Source of the DNA: Madurella fahalii | Taxonomy: Eukaryota; Ascomycota; Sordariomycetes; Sordariales | Assembly: GCA_029876055.1 (NCBI GenBank) | Contig: CM056878.1 | Coordinates: 4,340,001-4,404,000, forward strand | Direction of reading: 5' to 3' | DNA length: 64,000 nucleotides | Part shown: positions 23,430-35,794 of the stretch, one piece after another | Position numbering within the stretch: position 1 is the first letter of the stretch | Layout of the letters: the number at the start of each line of letters is the position of its first letter | Program-made: the position numbers and the translations under genes | The notes under the pieces: model-generated | The model's input: only the letters and a program-made list of their open reading frames with translations | The model's database searches: none | What the model was told of the DNA's origin: nothing

Positions 23430-26243
23430 TCTGCGTCCTCAAAGCCGAATGAGCTCTGCGCCGCATGCTCAAAGATTGACTTTTCTCAATTTGCGGCAAA
23501 TGTCCAGCAACATAGCCCGGTCAAACCAAACCTCCAACCCAACGTGCATCTCATCAACCTCAAACACTTGCTCGATAAGCGCAATAGCGTAATTTCTGCA
23601 GCCTGTTATTTCGCGCTCTCTGCGTTCCATCCATGACCCTCTTCGGGACGAAGAGATTCAAGAATCGATCCTGAATGAATCAGCGTTTGAGGAACTCCGT
23701 TCCAAGGATTTCCAAAACTTTGTTCCGTTCGAAGGGTGGGCGAAGAACAGGGAGAAATTCCTTATCAAGGCAGAGGCGAAGTGGCCATTTGGGCACACAT
23801 ACGATAATCTCGATGTAAAGCATATTCAAGTCGCCACACCCGATGAGAGAGAAGTGGACTTCGAGAAAAAAGAATGAAACGACCGGTTTGAAGCCACGGC
23901 GGTTAATCACGGAACGAGGGCAGGGCTGGCTGCGGGCAAGCATTTTGACAACGACGACAGGGCAAAAGCTTATGGCTGGGCGATGGATGTGCTCCCAGAC
24001 ATGGGGGTAATTAATGCGATGACCAAAAAGGGCACTCCCGCAGTGGTTCGAGCCGTGGTTTATGGTATTTCGCATGCCAACAAGTCAGGCGTGATTGAGG
24101 TGACGGTCTTCGGCTGTGCAAAAGCAAGGGGGAGAGAAATTAAAACGCTCAGCTACTTCCATGCTCGCGTTGTCTCACCGATTCCCTTGCCCTTGCCCAG
24201 GCGCCAGAGACATCTCAGATATGGCAGGATCGTTGACAAAATGAGGATTGATCTTAATCTCTGCTCCCGATGGGTTTAGCACTGCCGTTCCACGCATGGG
24301 ACGCCGTGCAACTCTCCGAAATGGTTAAGAATGCTGGAAAAACTAGCCGGGATCCGGTTCAGACTTATCGATGTGGTTAACGAATCAATCGTAGAAAAAT
24401 ATTCGGAAAGCAACGAGTATGCGGCTCTCTCCTACGTCTGGGGCGATCCCTGTCATCGCCTCGGCGTTGTTGAGCTTAACAGAGACAATGTTCATCTGCT
24501 CTCCGCGCCTGGTGCACTGAGCGGGAGAAACATCGGACACACCGTCTCGGACGCCATGGATATTGTTCGAAGTATTGGTATGCAATATCTCTGGGCTGAT
24601 CGGCTCTGTATTATGCAAGACTGTGATACGGATAAGGAGCAACAGATTGGGCAAATGGACCGCATTTACGGCGGGGCCGTCCTTACCATTGTCGCGGCGA
24701 ACGGTGCACACCTAGACTGCCATATCGCAGGAGTGGCCACGAACCGTTCAATATCACAACTCGCCGGGCGTATCATCTCCGATCCTAAAGTTAATGTCCT
24801 TGTGCCCATGGTTCGTGGAGACTATCTCTACCCCTGGGCAGGCAGGGCCTGGACACTTCAGGAGAAGCTCCTTTCAAGGAGGCTGCTCATTTTCCACGAT
24901 GATGTAGTCGACTTTCGCTGTCCCCATGGCACCATGCACGAAGATATGAGTCCTTGGACGCCGGTTCGCAATCACCTTCTGTGGGGTGGCTTTCTATGAC
25001 AGACACGAAGTTATATTCCGAAATCAGAGGCCGGACATATGGTTGGAAAGAACCTCGCCTGTTGCGATCTTCCATTTTTGGGGAGTATGCATCGCTAATC
25101 GAGGAGTATACGCCTCGCCGCATGGCAAATCCAAATGATGCGGTAAAAGCGGTGATGGGGATGCTCAAACTTCTCATCACCAACCAGCAGCAACCAGCAA
25201 GGGAAAAACCATTGTTGCATGGGCTCCCCCAAGAGTTCTTCGAACAGGCCTTGCACTGGCAATGCGCAGCCGGTGAGCGGGTGAGACTTTGCCTGAGGGG
25301 GGGCAGGCGGTTTCCAACATGGTCATGGGCAGTTTGGGAGGCAGTCGAAGACACTGACATAGAGTCTGGACAAACGACTATCTTCCCCGCCGGGGTGCGA
25401 TATGAGGCTGCATTCCGCATTCAGACCGATGGCCAAGGACGTCTTCAAAAGATCCTTCACAGAAGTCGCGACGTTCAGGCAGAAGAGCGGCTACATCCAC
25501 TTCTGAGATGGTACATTGCTACTGGCTTCGATCCCACGCCAAGCACCAGACTTTGTGGCAGGCGGGGCCCTCCACCGCCATTACCTCCCCGAAAATGCCG
25601 ATTCGTACCCTTGAATTCCAGTTCTTCAACCGATACACTGCCTGTGACGTTACTACGGCCCCTGAATGGAACCGGCATGGGCGTCGAGCTGAGCCTTCAA
25701 GCTGACCTCTCTGAATGGATGGCCTCCACTTCTTTACACAACGGAACTGAGACGCCGTGTCTGCCTCCTTCAATCTCAGCACGCCTCCGCGCAAATTATC
25801 ACCTAGTTTTCACCACGCTTGTCGCACAGTTTTCTCTCGGCGAGACGCGCAACAGGATAGAGACTCTGTGGACCCACCAAAAAACCGGGAGCCCCGACCC
25901 AGAACTAGTCATCTCCCGGGAGTTGAAATTACGCGAGACGGCTATTTCAGACGTTAACGGGTTGAAAGTGGGGAGGGTCATTCTCCCCGACCCAGACAAC
26001 TGGAGTCAGACAAAATGTGATTTTATCATCCTCTCCGAGGCGCAGTTCTTTGGTGATGAGGATCGTGTAGAGGTCGGGTTAGATTATCCGCTGTTTAACG
26101 TCATGCTGGTGCGGTGGGTTAATGACGAAAAGCCATTTGCGGAAAGAGTGGCTCTGGGACGAATTACAAAGGAGGGATGGTGGGCTGCGTGTACACGCGA
26201 TGAAGCGGAAAGGCGGGAGGAAGTGACTGTGGTTCTAGGATGA
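23430..26243 (+). pseudogene. HET-domain (heterokaryon incompatibility) gene, broken
   Basis: HET domains trigger cell death on non-self fusion. Text of one HET protein runs along the plus strand: an N-terminal cysteine block (LCAACSKIDFSQF, 23450), a charged region from 23,600, the DVVNESIVEKY lead-in, motif 1 AALSYVWGDP (24,420), motif 2 QYLWADRLCIMQD (24,585), motif 3 RAWTLQEKLLSRRLLIF (24,850), then a C-terminal region to 26,243. Lesions: a frame change between the cysteine block and the next one near 23,600, in-frame TGA at 23875, in-frame TAG at 24277 (W-V-stop-H-C, where Gln fits), and a frame change between 24,950 and 25,000. The last could be a 53-nt intron (GTCCTT...CAG), but its donor is poor and no branch site is visible. 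The other lesions are not explained by introns. Confidence 0.8.
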
Positions 26244-27583
26244 TTGAATTATCAGCGGCAAAGGCTATACATTATCCAGAGGTAATTATCGGAGTCCTCA
26301 GAATTGCCATGTTGGAAGAGAAATGTTAGGGAATTTCTGACGCTCTGCTCTAGCCAACGGCTCATGAGGAAGGCAGGAATGCGTATACAATCGCATCAAC
26401 GACCAGCTATTGATTAAGAGCAGTATATCCTGTGTAAGCAATACACGGATGAGGTTAATTTCATGATAACGTGTACTGTCAAGGATCTGATGGTCAAATA
26501 CTTCAATAGGGAAGGAATTTAGATTGAGACAGTCGTCAAGTAAACTAACGAAGGCAAACCATTCTTATTAATGCTGTGGATAATTTGACTTGCGAGGAGA
26601 AGGCATCAAAGTAAAAGCGCGGCAGAGACGAGCCTTCAGGTATGGAAAAGCATTAATCCTCTCATTCTCCAGCTTACACGGAAAAGGAAAAGGATTTCAT
26701 GTAATTTTGCGGCGCTGTGTAATCAAGGGGAGCTAGAGGCATTGTCTTGGCTAGACGAGAAACTCAGACCTACTTGTTGATTTCGTGGTCCATAGTATTG
26801 GTGGATGCTGGGAGTGCACGGTAGAGAGGGTTAATCGATCGATAGTTCCAGTCTAGCGCATACGATATTGGAACGATGAGAATTCCTGGGTATAGGAGAA
26901 GACGTGCTTCTCATAGACCAAGTTATTCAGCCACGTATCGCTCTGCTTAAACATTTCTTTCGTGTTTAGCACTTCAAATGTTGCGATCTTATTTGCAAAG
27001 AGCAAGTAAAAGTAAATCGGTGGCTATGGGGAAGTCCTTTAGCATCGAATAGCTCACTAAAACCCTAAGCATCCACTTAGCACCGGAAGAAACATTAGTA
27101 ACTCCAACATAAAGCATTACTACTTTATCGCACAAGTATCCCAATTACAATATGCTTGTAAATCAAGATTATACAATACTTTAACCCACTGTAAATGCAT
27201 TTAGGACTAGCCATCTAATCTGGAACCTAGGATGTCGCATTACGGCGATTGGTCAAACGCAGTGCTCATCTAGACACTAACTTTAGACTACCTAAGTAAC
27301 ATTTTGTCTCTGGATAAGATACTGACTCTCATAAAACTCGACTGTTTGTAATAAATATAGTATTAAGGACAAAAGAGTACTAAGATTCCTTTCTGTTAGA
27401 TAGAAATGGTTTGTTATAGTTTACTCTGTCCTCACTCTTGCTCCTGTTGCTTTGTCGTATCCATAACCTTCTACTTATTGCCCCGACCTCTCCAAACCGC
27501 CGGCCCTGGGATCGTCCATTCCATTCTGCTCGAAGTTGGTTCTTCGTAGATATTGAGATAGAGTTCTGGTTCTAGATTATAAG
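26244..27583. other. AT-rich intergenic region
   Basis: 1.3 kb, rich in TA steps, no open frame of note, no recognisable repeat. Confidence 0.55.
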
Positions 27584-28378
27584 CTAACTTAGCGAAGTTG
27601 CCATTTCTTGAGTTAGTAGATAGTAGCTGGGAAGTTTCTCACCGTCTTTATCCCAAACTCCAGGGATAGATGCCAAGTGCTCTTCCCCGGGTGCCTCATT
27701 CCCAGAACTTATGATGTACAAGTGTGCGCATTGGGGGTAGAATTCGGGGGTGAAGGGCACATGCAGTGCAATCAGTTCGTGCCTCATTAGGTAGGCGCCT
27801 CCCTTGAGTCCTTCTGGGATAGTCACGCTCCAGGTAAAATTGTTGGCGATCATTTGCTTCTGCGCCCATAGTCCCTCGCGGATCCCCCCCGATAGTAAGC
27901 CGGTCTGGCTAACCTTGAACCAATACTTTCCAGTACCATTGAAAGACGAACATGAAGTCGGTTCGGGGCCACAGTACGCCATCCACACAATGATCGGGCC
28001 GACATCATGGGGCCATCCTCTATAGTATGCTTCAATCGCGGTACCCGCAGCCACGGTTGCATACTCTTCGGCATAAGTGCCAGGATTGTTGCAAACTAGT
28101 GCGGGCATTTCTGTATCGACAATAGGACTGAAGTCAATCCAGTGCCGTTGGATGGAAGATTGGCCTTCGGGTGGATAGTAGGGGAAATACCTAGAACAGA
28201 TTCCATTAGTCCAAGCTCAAACGTTCAATCTAGGAGAGCCATTCGATTGTGTATGAGATAGGGCAGGACAATACCCAGGACGCCATTCCCCGGAAATCGA
28301 GTAGTTCCATACCCCGCCATGCCCAAGAACTCTCGAGGAGAGTAAAGTGATGATGACTGCGGCTAGTAAAAGAGTCAT
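27584..28378 (-). CDS. AA9 lytic polysaccharide monooxygenase, secreted
   Basis: Copper enzyme that oxidatively cleaves cellulose outside the cell. Exons (minus) 28275-28378 and 27584-28190, joined by an 84-nt intron (GTATTG...TAG, CTAAT branch), give 236 residues. The signal peptide (MTLLLAAVIITLLSSRVLG) ends exactly before His20, which becomes the N-terminal copper-brace histidine of HGGVWNYS. The rest follows AA9 order: FPYYPPEGQSSIQR, LVCNNPG, VWMAYCGP, TVTIP-like SVTIPEGLKGGAYLMRHE with the second copper His region MRHELIALH, and QCAHLYI carrying the axial Tyr and its Gln partner. No carbohydrate-binding module. Key residues are intact. Confidence 0.93.
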
Positions 28379-29634
28379 GCTGTACAGCGCTATCGAGAAT
28401 GCAAACCGCGCTCCTACATACCATAGCTGGAGACAGATTTGATTTATATAGTAGGTATTTATTCGAAGCGGTGGGCCCCATCGCACCGCGCTAATGCAAC
28501 CTACTGTACTGTACCATACAAAAATTTTAGATGTAGCATTGTAGCGAAGATCCGACATTCTAATTTCAGGAAATGCAAATCTCCATAGAAGTATTCGCTT
28601 GCCGTGACATTATCACTCTAATTTAACTAGGCTATATTGGATAAATGACTGGTAGGCTTCGCTACTGTTACCGAAATTGTTGACAGAGTAAGGACCATGC
28701 AAATTGAAGATGCCTTTCCTTCGAAGGTTTCGTTTCGGTTTTGCCTTTAATTAACCAGCATACCAATTGAGCACTAGAAGCTCGGCCTCCGTTCAAAAGC
28801 CGGTTCTAAATTTTAAGGCCTAATTAGTATATGGCCTCCTGAGAAGTGTGACGGTCGAGTGGGTCATACCCCCATTATAGATTCGGATAGTATTGATTCG
28901 ATTTACCTGCCCACGACGTTTAGGAATTTGTGATAAATCTTTATTCTCCGATGCTGAAGACGAAGCGAAAAGCGGCAGTACTTATCACCTTTTACTGAAC
29001 TAGTGTAGAAACATATATCTATATCCACATTAAACACGGGGAGGGTAATTGTAGCCAAATGCTCCACGGACAAGGTAGACAAGATAGGCAAAGCGACCCG
29101 CTGAGATAGTTGTCTTTTGAAAGAAGATTGATTAGTCTTTCTATGCTGCGCTGATTCTGATAATTCGAGATGTGTCTCAGACGGGCTTCATCTTTCAGAC
29201 TTTCTTTTGCAGGGACGAAGTTTTACAAATTTAGAATGGGACAACTCAAAACATTGTTGTTGATGCGGGGTGCGATATGGGTTCGCCGGAACAGCCGGTT
29301 GCCTTTGAGTGCACTACAGGCTCATTTATTCCTGGGCATTATCTAGCCGAATCCAGCCATTGCTCGGTCCGATGACCTAGCTGTATACAAAGCTCCGTTC
29401 TGACCAGCAGCTGTGCTTCCTACAAGCGTCACTCATGAATAAACTGGAAACTTTATACTTGCGAAGAGCTCAAACAGGTTGAGACTGGCGATTACCATCA
29501 TCATTGCTTAAGGAACGAGATTGCCCTATGGAAGCAGCTTATGCTTTTTCCCACATTGAACAATGCCCCTATAAATCCGTCCAGGGCTTCCAATAGTTCA
29601 TCAACTTCCTAGCGATACAGCTTGTTAAAAGGGA
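28379..29634. other. AA9 promoter and AT-rich intergenic region
   Basis: No gene supported. Contains the AA9 TATA box and TACTGTACTGTACCAT at 28502. Confidence 0.5.
28443..28450 (-). promoter_or_regulatory. TATA box of the AA9 gene
   Basis: TATATAAA on the minus strand, about 65 bases upstream of the AA9 ATG. Confidence 0.5.
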
Positions 29635-29902
29635 TTAACAATATGACTGGGAAGGTTGGCTTTATGAAGAAGAGAGTTAGTTCCATTGAGACACTAAGTA
29701 TATTGAGACGCAATTTGGACGCTAAAAGCGCCGGACGATCAACGTACTCGGGGCAGCGAACAGCCATGCAACGACCAACGCATTCGCCATTGCAATAGGG
29801 AGCGTTGTGTGGGTTACACTGGATTTTACAGTCGCCGTGGCAAGAAGCATAGGTAGTACTCATGAGGCTCATGATAAGAGGAAGGAAGACTGAGAGCTTC
29901 AT
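29635..29902 (-). CDS. Small secreted cysteine-rich peptide (59 aa, 8 Cys)
   Basis: The ATG at 29902 opens a signal peptide (MKLSVFLPLIMSLMSTTYA). Exon 29748-29902 ends at a strong GTACGT donor; an 88-nt intron with a CTAAC branch and AAG acceptor leads to exon 29635-29659. The spliced product is 59 residues and ends in Cys. The mature chain of about 40 residues has eight cysteines, C21, C25, C29, C37, C41, C45, C50 and C59, giving two CxxxCxxxC groups. Without splicing the frame runs into a hydrophobic, Cys-free tail, so the intron is strongly favoured. Known small secreted Cys-rich peptides of fungi are effectors, antimicrobials or pheromone-like signals; no family is recognised here. Confidence 0.72.
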
Positions 29903-31462
29903 GACGGTTGTTTTCTTGATTTGATGAATTGAATGTAAATTCCTAGAAGAGTTCTGTGCAGAGTAACTAATAGAGAGAGGGTTACGAGCTGGGCATCTAG
30001 CACTTATTTGTATTCCCAAGAACCCTCCTCTCTAGTAGCTGGCATTAACTACTTGTTAGATATAGATTGATCTCGCTACTAGGATAGTCCTATTGGCTGT
30101 TGCAGCATAGTTAAAATGAGAATACATTTGGATTGGGGGGGGGGGTACTCTATCCAGCTGCTCATTGTGGGACAATTTAGCCTTACGTTCATTATATTAC
30201 CCTATTTAACCATCTCAAATACTACCGTCTATATTTAGTAGTAATGTCCTCCCAATCAGCTCGTTTGACATGTGATATTCTGTACAATGACCCCTATTCT
30301 TTGCTTAGGAGGTCAGAAGTAAAAAATCGTCCCGACGGGAGAAACTGTGAGGACCGGGCGGGACCGGAGGCCGGGAACGGGCTGAAGCTCCGGGGCCGTA
30401 CCGTGAGGGGGGCTCCAGAACAAAAAACAACGCGCTAGGGTAGACTAGCACAGGTAAAGCGTCATGACAGCATAGAAGGAGCATACTAACGTACAGGAAA
30501 ACAGGGCAGCGGCGCGGGATAAGCAAACCTAGCCACCATCATTATAGGGATAAAGAGGAGGCAATGGAGCGGAAACTTAGGAGAGGCAGATTGGAGACCA
30601 CCATTCTACTCCTAACGGGCACTCTGCTCGAGATGGAAATACGGACAGGAGAGTCTCTTAACGACCATCAATTGTTATTAGCTTTTGACTTCATCAAGAT
30701 GCTTAAAGCTTGAACGCACACGATGCTTCCACCGGATACCTCGGCTTCTTGAGGCTGGCTTATCCTTGGATGCCTAACCTGATGGAGAGCCGCTGTGCAG
30801 GGGCCTGAACCAAATGGCTAGGCAATTGGCCATCCAGCCGAGACCATGGCTGAAGTTAGGTGGTGGCGGTGTTAATACTTGGCTAATTAGTACCCCGTTT
30901 TCCGCCAAAACACAGGCCCGCAAACCGCCGAGAAAGTGTTGTCGGGGTTGAATGGTGCTTGGCGAAGCTACTCAAGAGGACCCAGGCTCGGCTAGTGCAT
31001 GTTTAGATTTTTTCAAGATGCTGAGTCTCCTGGTTGGTGACTACTGGGCTCCGTTTCCAAAGCCCGACGTTTCTTAGTGACAATCCGCGACGGACGTTGC
31101 TATAAAATCTCACCACATTTGATATTCATTACTATTTACCACACAAATCCCGAGACATTAGGAAATTGCTTGTGGGAAACCCAAGTTCACCGATCTAGAA
31201 GGCCGACCAATAGCGGTTTGGGAGGGTGATACATCCGATTCCCCGGTACCCACTAGCGTTGTCGGTGGCGCAATCCTTGATTTCGAACGTTCTGGCTCGG
31301 AGCGTGTTCCACTTCCAGGAGCACACGGTGCTTCATACTCTCCAACGTTAGGGCTTACTGAAAATTGAACCTTACTTTTGCATCTTTTCTGGGGCTTCCC
31401 TTCCTACGTCATCAGTTACGAGTCTTCGGCAAGTACTAGCTTGATGCACAGACGCTCGCACG
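29903..31462. other. Intergenic region with poly-G run and GC-rich island
   Basis: No gene supported. Holds a run of about 12 G near 30,136 and a roughly 95-base GC-rich island at 30326-30420 inside AT-rich sequence. Confidence 0.5.
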
Positions 31463-32705
31463 ATGGGGGGTGAGGGGAGAGAGCAGAAGGACCTCTCGGT
31501 GGGATACAGGACGTTGGCAGTCGTGGTGCCGCTGTATGGGCTGGCTCTTATTGTCTACTTCGTGCGCATCTGGACACGGATTCGACCCAAGTACCGCCTC
31601 AATGCCGCAGACCATACGATAACAGTCGCATTTGTAAGTGTCTGGCTGCTGAAGGTACGATATCCGGGACTAACTACTAACCGCCCGAGCCGAGCAGTTG
31701 GCAGAAACAATTTCCATCATCTTGAGCATCGTCGCTGTATCATGGGGCTTCGGTCGCCCTCCGTCACAGTTATCCACTACGGAGAACGAAATTATTGGGT
31801 GCACTACTTTCATCGTCTTTGTCATTGCTCTTTGGGCATCGGCGTTCGCTCGAATCTCCATCTCATGCCTGCTGCTGCAAATCACCCAGGACAGGGTGTG
31901 GAGACACCTTCTCTGGTTCAGCGTCGCCTTCCAGGGTGTCGCGCTTGCCGCATGCGACATCTGCCAACTGGCCCAATGCCGCCCGATTCGCGCATTATGG
32001 GCGCCCGTTCCTGACAAGGTCTGCGTGCCTACCGACCAGATATTGATCGTGGCTTGGGTGTTTAGCGGTGAGTCAGAGCCTCCCACTGCCCATAGTAGCT
32101 TAAATGCATGACTAGTGACTAATACCAGTCCTCGCCACCATCAAGGAATATCTATCGTGAGCGATATAATCTGCGCGGTCTTTCCTATATTACTTATCTG
32201 GCGCCTGTCCCGCTCGCCCGTGGAGAAGGCGCTCATTTCGGTCTTGATGGGGCTTGGCTTGCTTGCCGCCTTCGCTGGCGTTTTCAAGGTTCTTGTCCTG
32301 AGGTCGTTCAACCCTATGTCCGAGAATGTGGTTGGCGATATGATGCCCGCATATATGTGGTACGCCTCTCTGAAACCCAATCCCAGATCCTGCTCCTCTA
32401 ATACTAATACTAGCAAGCAAGCTAACGGCAAGCCTAATAGGATTCGCATTGAAGAAATTCTCCTCATCATTGCAGCATGTGCCCCGTTTCTCAAATCACC
32501 CGTTGAGAGTCTGCTGCACCGTCATCTGGGGCTACCGTTAATCGGCGCACCAGCCATAAGGGAGTTAAGCTCGGTGCAAAATATGTACAATTCCCCTAGC
32601 AAGGTAGTATACTTGCAGTGGTATGGGAACCAGCCTGGTTCAGCGGCAACACCGCCGGCTGGAACACGAAGCTCGGGCCTTAGAAGTATTGATACCGCTG
32701 TCTGA
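31463..32705 (+). CDS. Fungal rhodopsin-domain integral membrane protein
   Basis: Four exons (31463-31633, 31698-32067, 32146-32359, 32441-32705) give 339 residues. Introns are GTAAGT...CAG, GTGAGT...AAG and GTACGC...TAG; the third is 81 nt and in frame, so retention would add 27 residues. The seven-helix Pth11-like pattern is present: VVPLYGLALIVYFVRIWTR (helix 1), ETISIILSIVAVSWGFG (helix 2), IIGCTTFIVFVIALWASAF, LWFSVAFQGVALAACDI with CQLAQCRPI, SIVSDIICAVFPILLIW and VLMGLGLLAAFAGVFK, then IEEILLIIAACAPFLKS. These proteins are putative sensors in the plasma membrane; there is no CFEM domain. The cytosolic tail is short and Ser/Pro-rich. Confidence 0.88.
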
Positions 32706-33770
32706 TGAAACTACTGCGTCTATTTTGTATCGGCGATTCCATTGAGTCTGGAAGTATCTAGGGTGAGAATTGCTAACTGTGAGCTCAGAGTACACAACAA
32801 TACTCCGGTTGAAGTGAGAGCACCTGCAGTTTAGAATTTGGATATGTATTATAACTCTTTGTTGAAGTTCACACCTTTGCTATAAGAGCCCAACTTGTCA
32901 GCCCTGGGTTATCAACTAATTATCTATTGCCGCTAAACACGGTCGGTCAATGTATATGTATGTATTTCAGACATGTATAGCACTGCCGCTGCGCCTCGAG
33001 ATGGAATACGAACCTTAGCTTGTTTAATTAACGAGCTCGCCTGTACTGAACGCTCATGCTCAGCAAGATATGAAAATTCGGTAGATACATAGATCTAGAC
33101 TAGGAGGATGGTATTGTATAGTAAAATGTTTCAAAACTGGTTTCCCTGGGTGTTGGAGGCAATGCTGTCATTTAACTGGCTATTGTTGCTTTCTAGTAGC
33201 CCTAGTGTTATACACTTCTCTATATATGATGAAGCGAGTTGATATGAAGATTGGGATAATAGACGCTAGATGTACAGTACCAGGGGAGTTTGTGAGAAGA
33301 AGGCTGTAGAGAGGATGAACCCCCCCCCCACAAAAAAAAAAAAAAAAAAAAAGGAAAAGAAAAGAAGAGAAAAGAAAACCCTGACGCTATTAATACTCTG
33401 AGTCGACATTACATTATGATGTTATATTTCTAAAAGAAGATATAAAAGACAGTTCTGTAGTGGCATAAGGAGGTACAGTACGTGGCTAAGGTTTGCAACA
33501 TAACCTCTAATTTATAGTCTCAAACCGCTCAATACGCAGGTGACGGCTTCAATTACTAGGCTCCTGCTTTGCAATTTTTGTGTCGGAGCTCTTTTCTTTG
33601 ACTATAAAAGTTCCAACAGTTAAGGTAATAACCCTTCATATCCGTCGGTTTGACTATTAGTGACGTCATTTGCAACCGCACGCTCGGCCGCATATACATT
33701 CGAATGCGTTTCATGTGTTCCGGCTACCGCTGTCCATAATCGGCGCCGTTGCCCTCCAGCCTATAGCGTG
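32706..33770. other. Intergenic region with low-complexity tract
   Basis: No gene. A C-run followed by a long A-run and an AAAAG/AAGAG tract lies at 33318-33377. Confidence 0.55.
33318..33377 (+). repeat. Low-complexity C-run, A-run and purine tract
   Basis: Nine or more C, then about 20 A, then GA-rich sequence. A similar C-run plus A-run plus AAAAG tract occurs at 57803-57850. Confidence 0.7.
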
Positions 33771-34013
33771 ATGGCCTATAGGTGGGCTGTACAGCTCCGT
33801 CTCCCATTATTGATTTTACTTTCTTCTGGCGCTATGGGAATGTTGCTGATGCTGAACATCATTGCTATCATGGCCTACATCGTGGATGCATTTGGGCTGT
33901 TCTCTGCTCCTACCATAACCCGCATCATTGTCTGCTGTTGTTGCGTCAACAGCTTTTTTCCTTTGACCACCTTTGAAACCTTCGTGCACGGATCAACCCA
34001 AATTATCATATAA
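33771..34013 (+). pseudogene. MFS transporter C-terminal fragment
   Basis: About 80 residues match the last two helices of a drug:H+ antiporter-type major facilitator: a YRW-QLRLPLLILL segment, then GMLLMLNIIAIMAYIVDAFGLFSA, equivalent to the YLVDAFxxYAAS motif, and VNSFFPL in the usual FPL position. No upstream transporter sequence was found, so it is a fragment. Family call is moderate. Confidence 0.4.
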
Positions 34014-34308
34014 CAAGGGCTAATTAATTAATTAACGTAACTGAATTTAAGACTAGTCACTGTCAACACTATGAAGCTTAATAGGGCGCAGTTAAAACCG
34101 GTGGCAATCTATACAACTCACCTGTTGCGCAGCGTTCTCCGGTTGGACATTAAAACAAAACACGAACTAATGAAAAGCTTTAAATGGTTTGGGTGGGCAA
34201 AGCAAACCCGAATCTTCCATGCAGAACACTAGAGGGACCGGTTGAGACATATCCTTCCGCACTTGCCAATCTGGCACCCAGTTCTTCCGAGATCCTTTCG
34301 GCTCATGC

Positions 34309-34732
34309 TGAGTTGGGGGAAACAGTCCCCAGAGGGCAGGGTCCCTCTGAGCAGAGGGACGCAGTTGCTAGGATGGTGCCCCGGGGGCTGGAACTTGCCG
34401 TGGGCCCATGTTTCTTTCGCACCATAAGTAGGGCCGTCCTGGCCATTGCTCCTTAGATAGAACAATCAATTCAGCACTCTCTTCACACTTATTGCAGGTT
34501 CAATTGACGAACTTTCTTTGCATGCAAAGTGGTCTCCCTCTGACCAGAGGGAGCTCTATCTGCACATGTTGTTGTGACCTTGTTTAGGCTGCAGGGACCC
34601 GATTTGTGGTGGTGTCGCCTGACCTGTCTTATCTATCTTGTCTATCTTGTCTGTCCGGCATTTGGCCCTCTTTGCCCTCCCCCTTGTTTTGGTGGGTATG
34701 TGGGTGTAGATGTGTGTTTCTGCACCATTTCA
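34309..34732 (+). mobile_element. Solo LTR-like element with 4-bp target duplication
   Basis: The 424-bp element starts TGAGTTGGGG and ends CATTTCA (TG...CA ends) and is flanked by ATGC on both sides (34305-34308 and 34733-34736). A 409-bp relative lies at 36709-37117 in the same orientation with a different duplication. Internal blocks include CCCTCTGAGCAGAGGGA. No polymerase or gag coding sequence is attached, so a solo LTR left by recombination is the best reading. Confidence 0.8.
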
Positions 34733-34736
34733 ATGC

Positions 34737-35794
34737 CAGGCTTTTTGAAGCTTATCCCATATTTCAACACCTTCTAACACCGCGTCAACAGCTGCCGGCA
34801 GAATCTGACAATCCATCTGGACGACCCAGCATAACAGCACTGTTGCCTTTCCATTACCATGACCGAATAATAGGCTCTAGACTATCATCAATCTGTTTTC
34901 GCCAATTTTATTCTGCAAGCTTATTTCTTTCTCTTCTCTCAGGGCCTCTTGGAAGGACTCCCGAGCGGGAACGGTTTCGTCACCGCCAGTGCTGCTTTGA
35001 GGTTGAGACACCATCGTCCGGAACGATCGTAAGGCACTGTGAGGTGTCTGTCTAGAGTGTGGTGGAGGTAGCTCTAGGCCTGCATGCAAGCGTCGTCTCG
35101 CTGAACGTGCTCGTGAATTTGGAATAGACTGGACCTTCTTTAACCAAACTGACTTGAAAGAGACCAGCGGCGCGCTGTTGTTCCATCCAGCCTACCCGGA
35201 GCTGGTTAGTAACAGGACGGGGGATGGAATCCTAGTTCCACGTCGACATGCCCTTCGCTCGTTGATCGTATCATGGCTGCATAAGGTTTGTTGATTGCGT
35301 TACGCCCCATCTTCATGTATATCGACTTGATTGCGGTAGTAGGTATGACATGAAGCTCAAGGGGTGCTAAGATGGTGAACCCAAATGAAAGAGTGGGAGG
35401 AGATTATACGTCTTTATAGCTGGGATAGCTGTGGGCTCACATGAGTACGTCTAACGCCGCTGCATGCATTTATCACCGAGTAATCATCAGGGTGACTAGG
35501 TATTAGATTCTGTTACAAGTGAAATGGATGGTACAAGGCGCCTGAGGGCCTCCGAAACAAGATGTTGAGGGTTGGGTTTGGTTCTGCCAATGTATCTTAC
35601 ACATTTGGTACTATCACCTCGAACTAGCAAAGGTGTTTGATTATATAGGTACCCTATGTTATAAGCACTCGTGGGTGGTATGTCAAGCATACAATGTACT
35701 TCATGAAAAATGATCTGGCTCTGAGTGAAAGAACCGCCCTTCCTCTCCTCCCTTATTCTATCGTAAACTAGATATCGGCTAATTACCTGTTATT
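34737..35794. other. Intergenic region between LTR and hypothetical gene
   Basis: No gene or retrotransposon coding sequence was recognised. Confidence 0.5.

Noticed and set aside
24948..25000. A 53-nt intron that would rescue the HET gene's last frame change
   Set aside because: GTCCTT is a poor donor, no branch site precedes the acceptor, and other lesions in the gene remain.
18749..28517. A shared regulatory 16-mer TACTGTACTGTACCAT upstream of the mitochondrial protein and AA9 genes
   Set aside because: The sequence is an internal repeat of TACTG and one chance 16-mer match is expected at this window size; the two genes have unrelated roles and opposite motif orientation.
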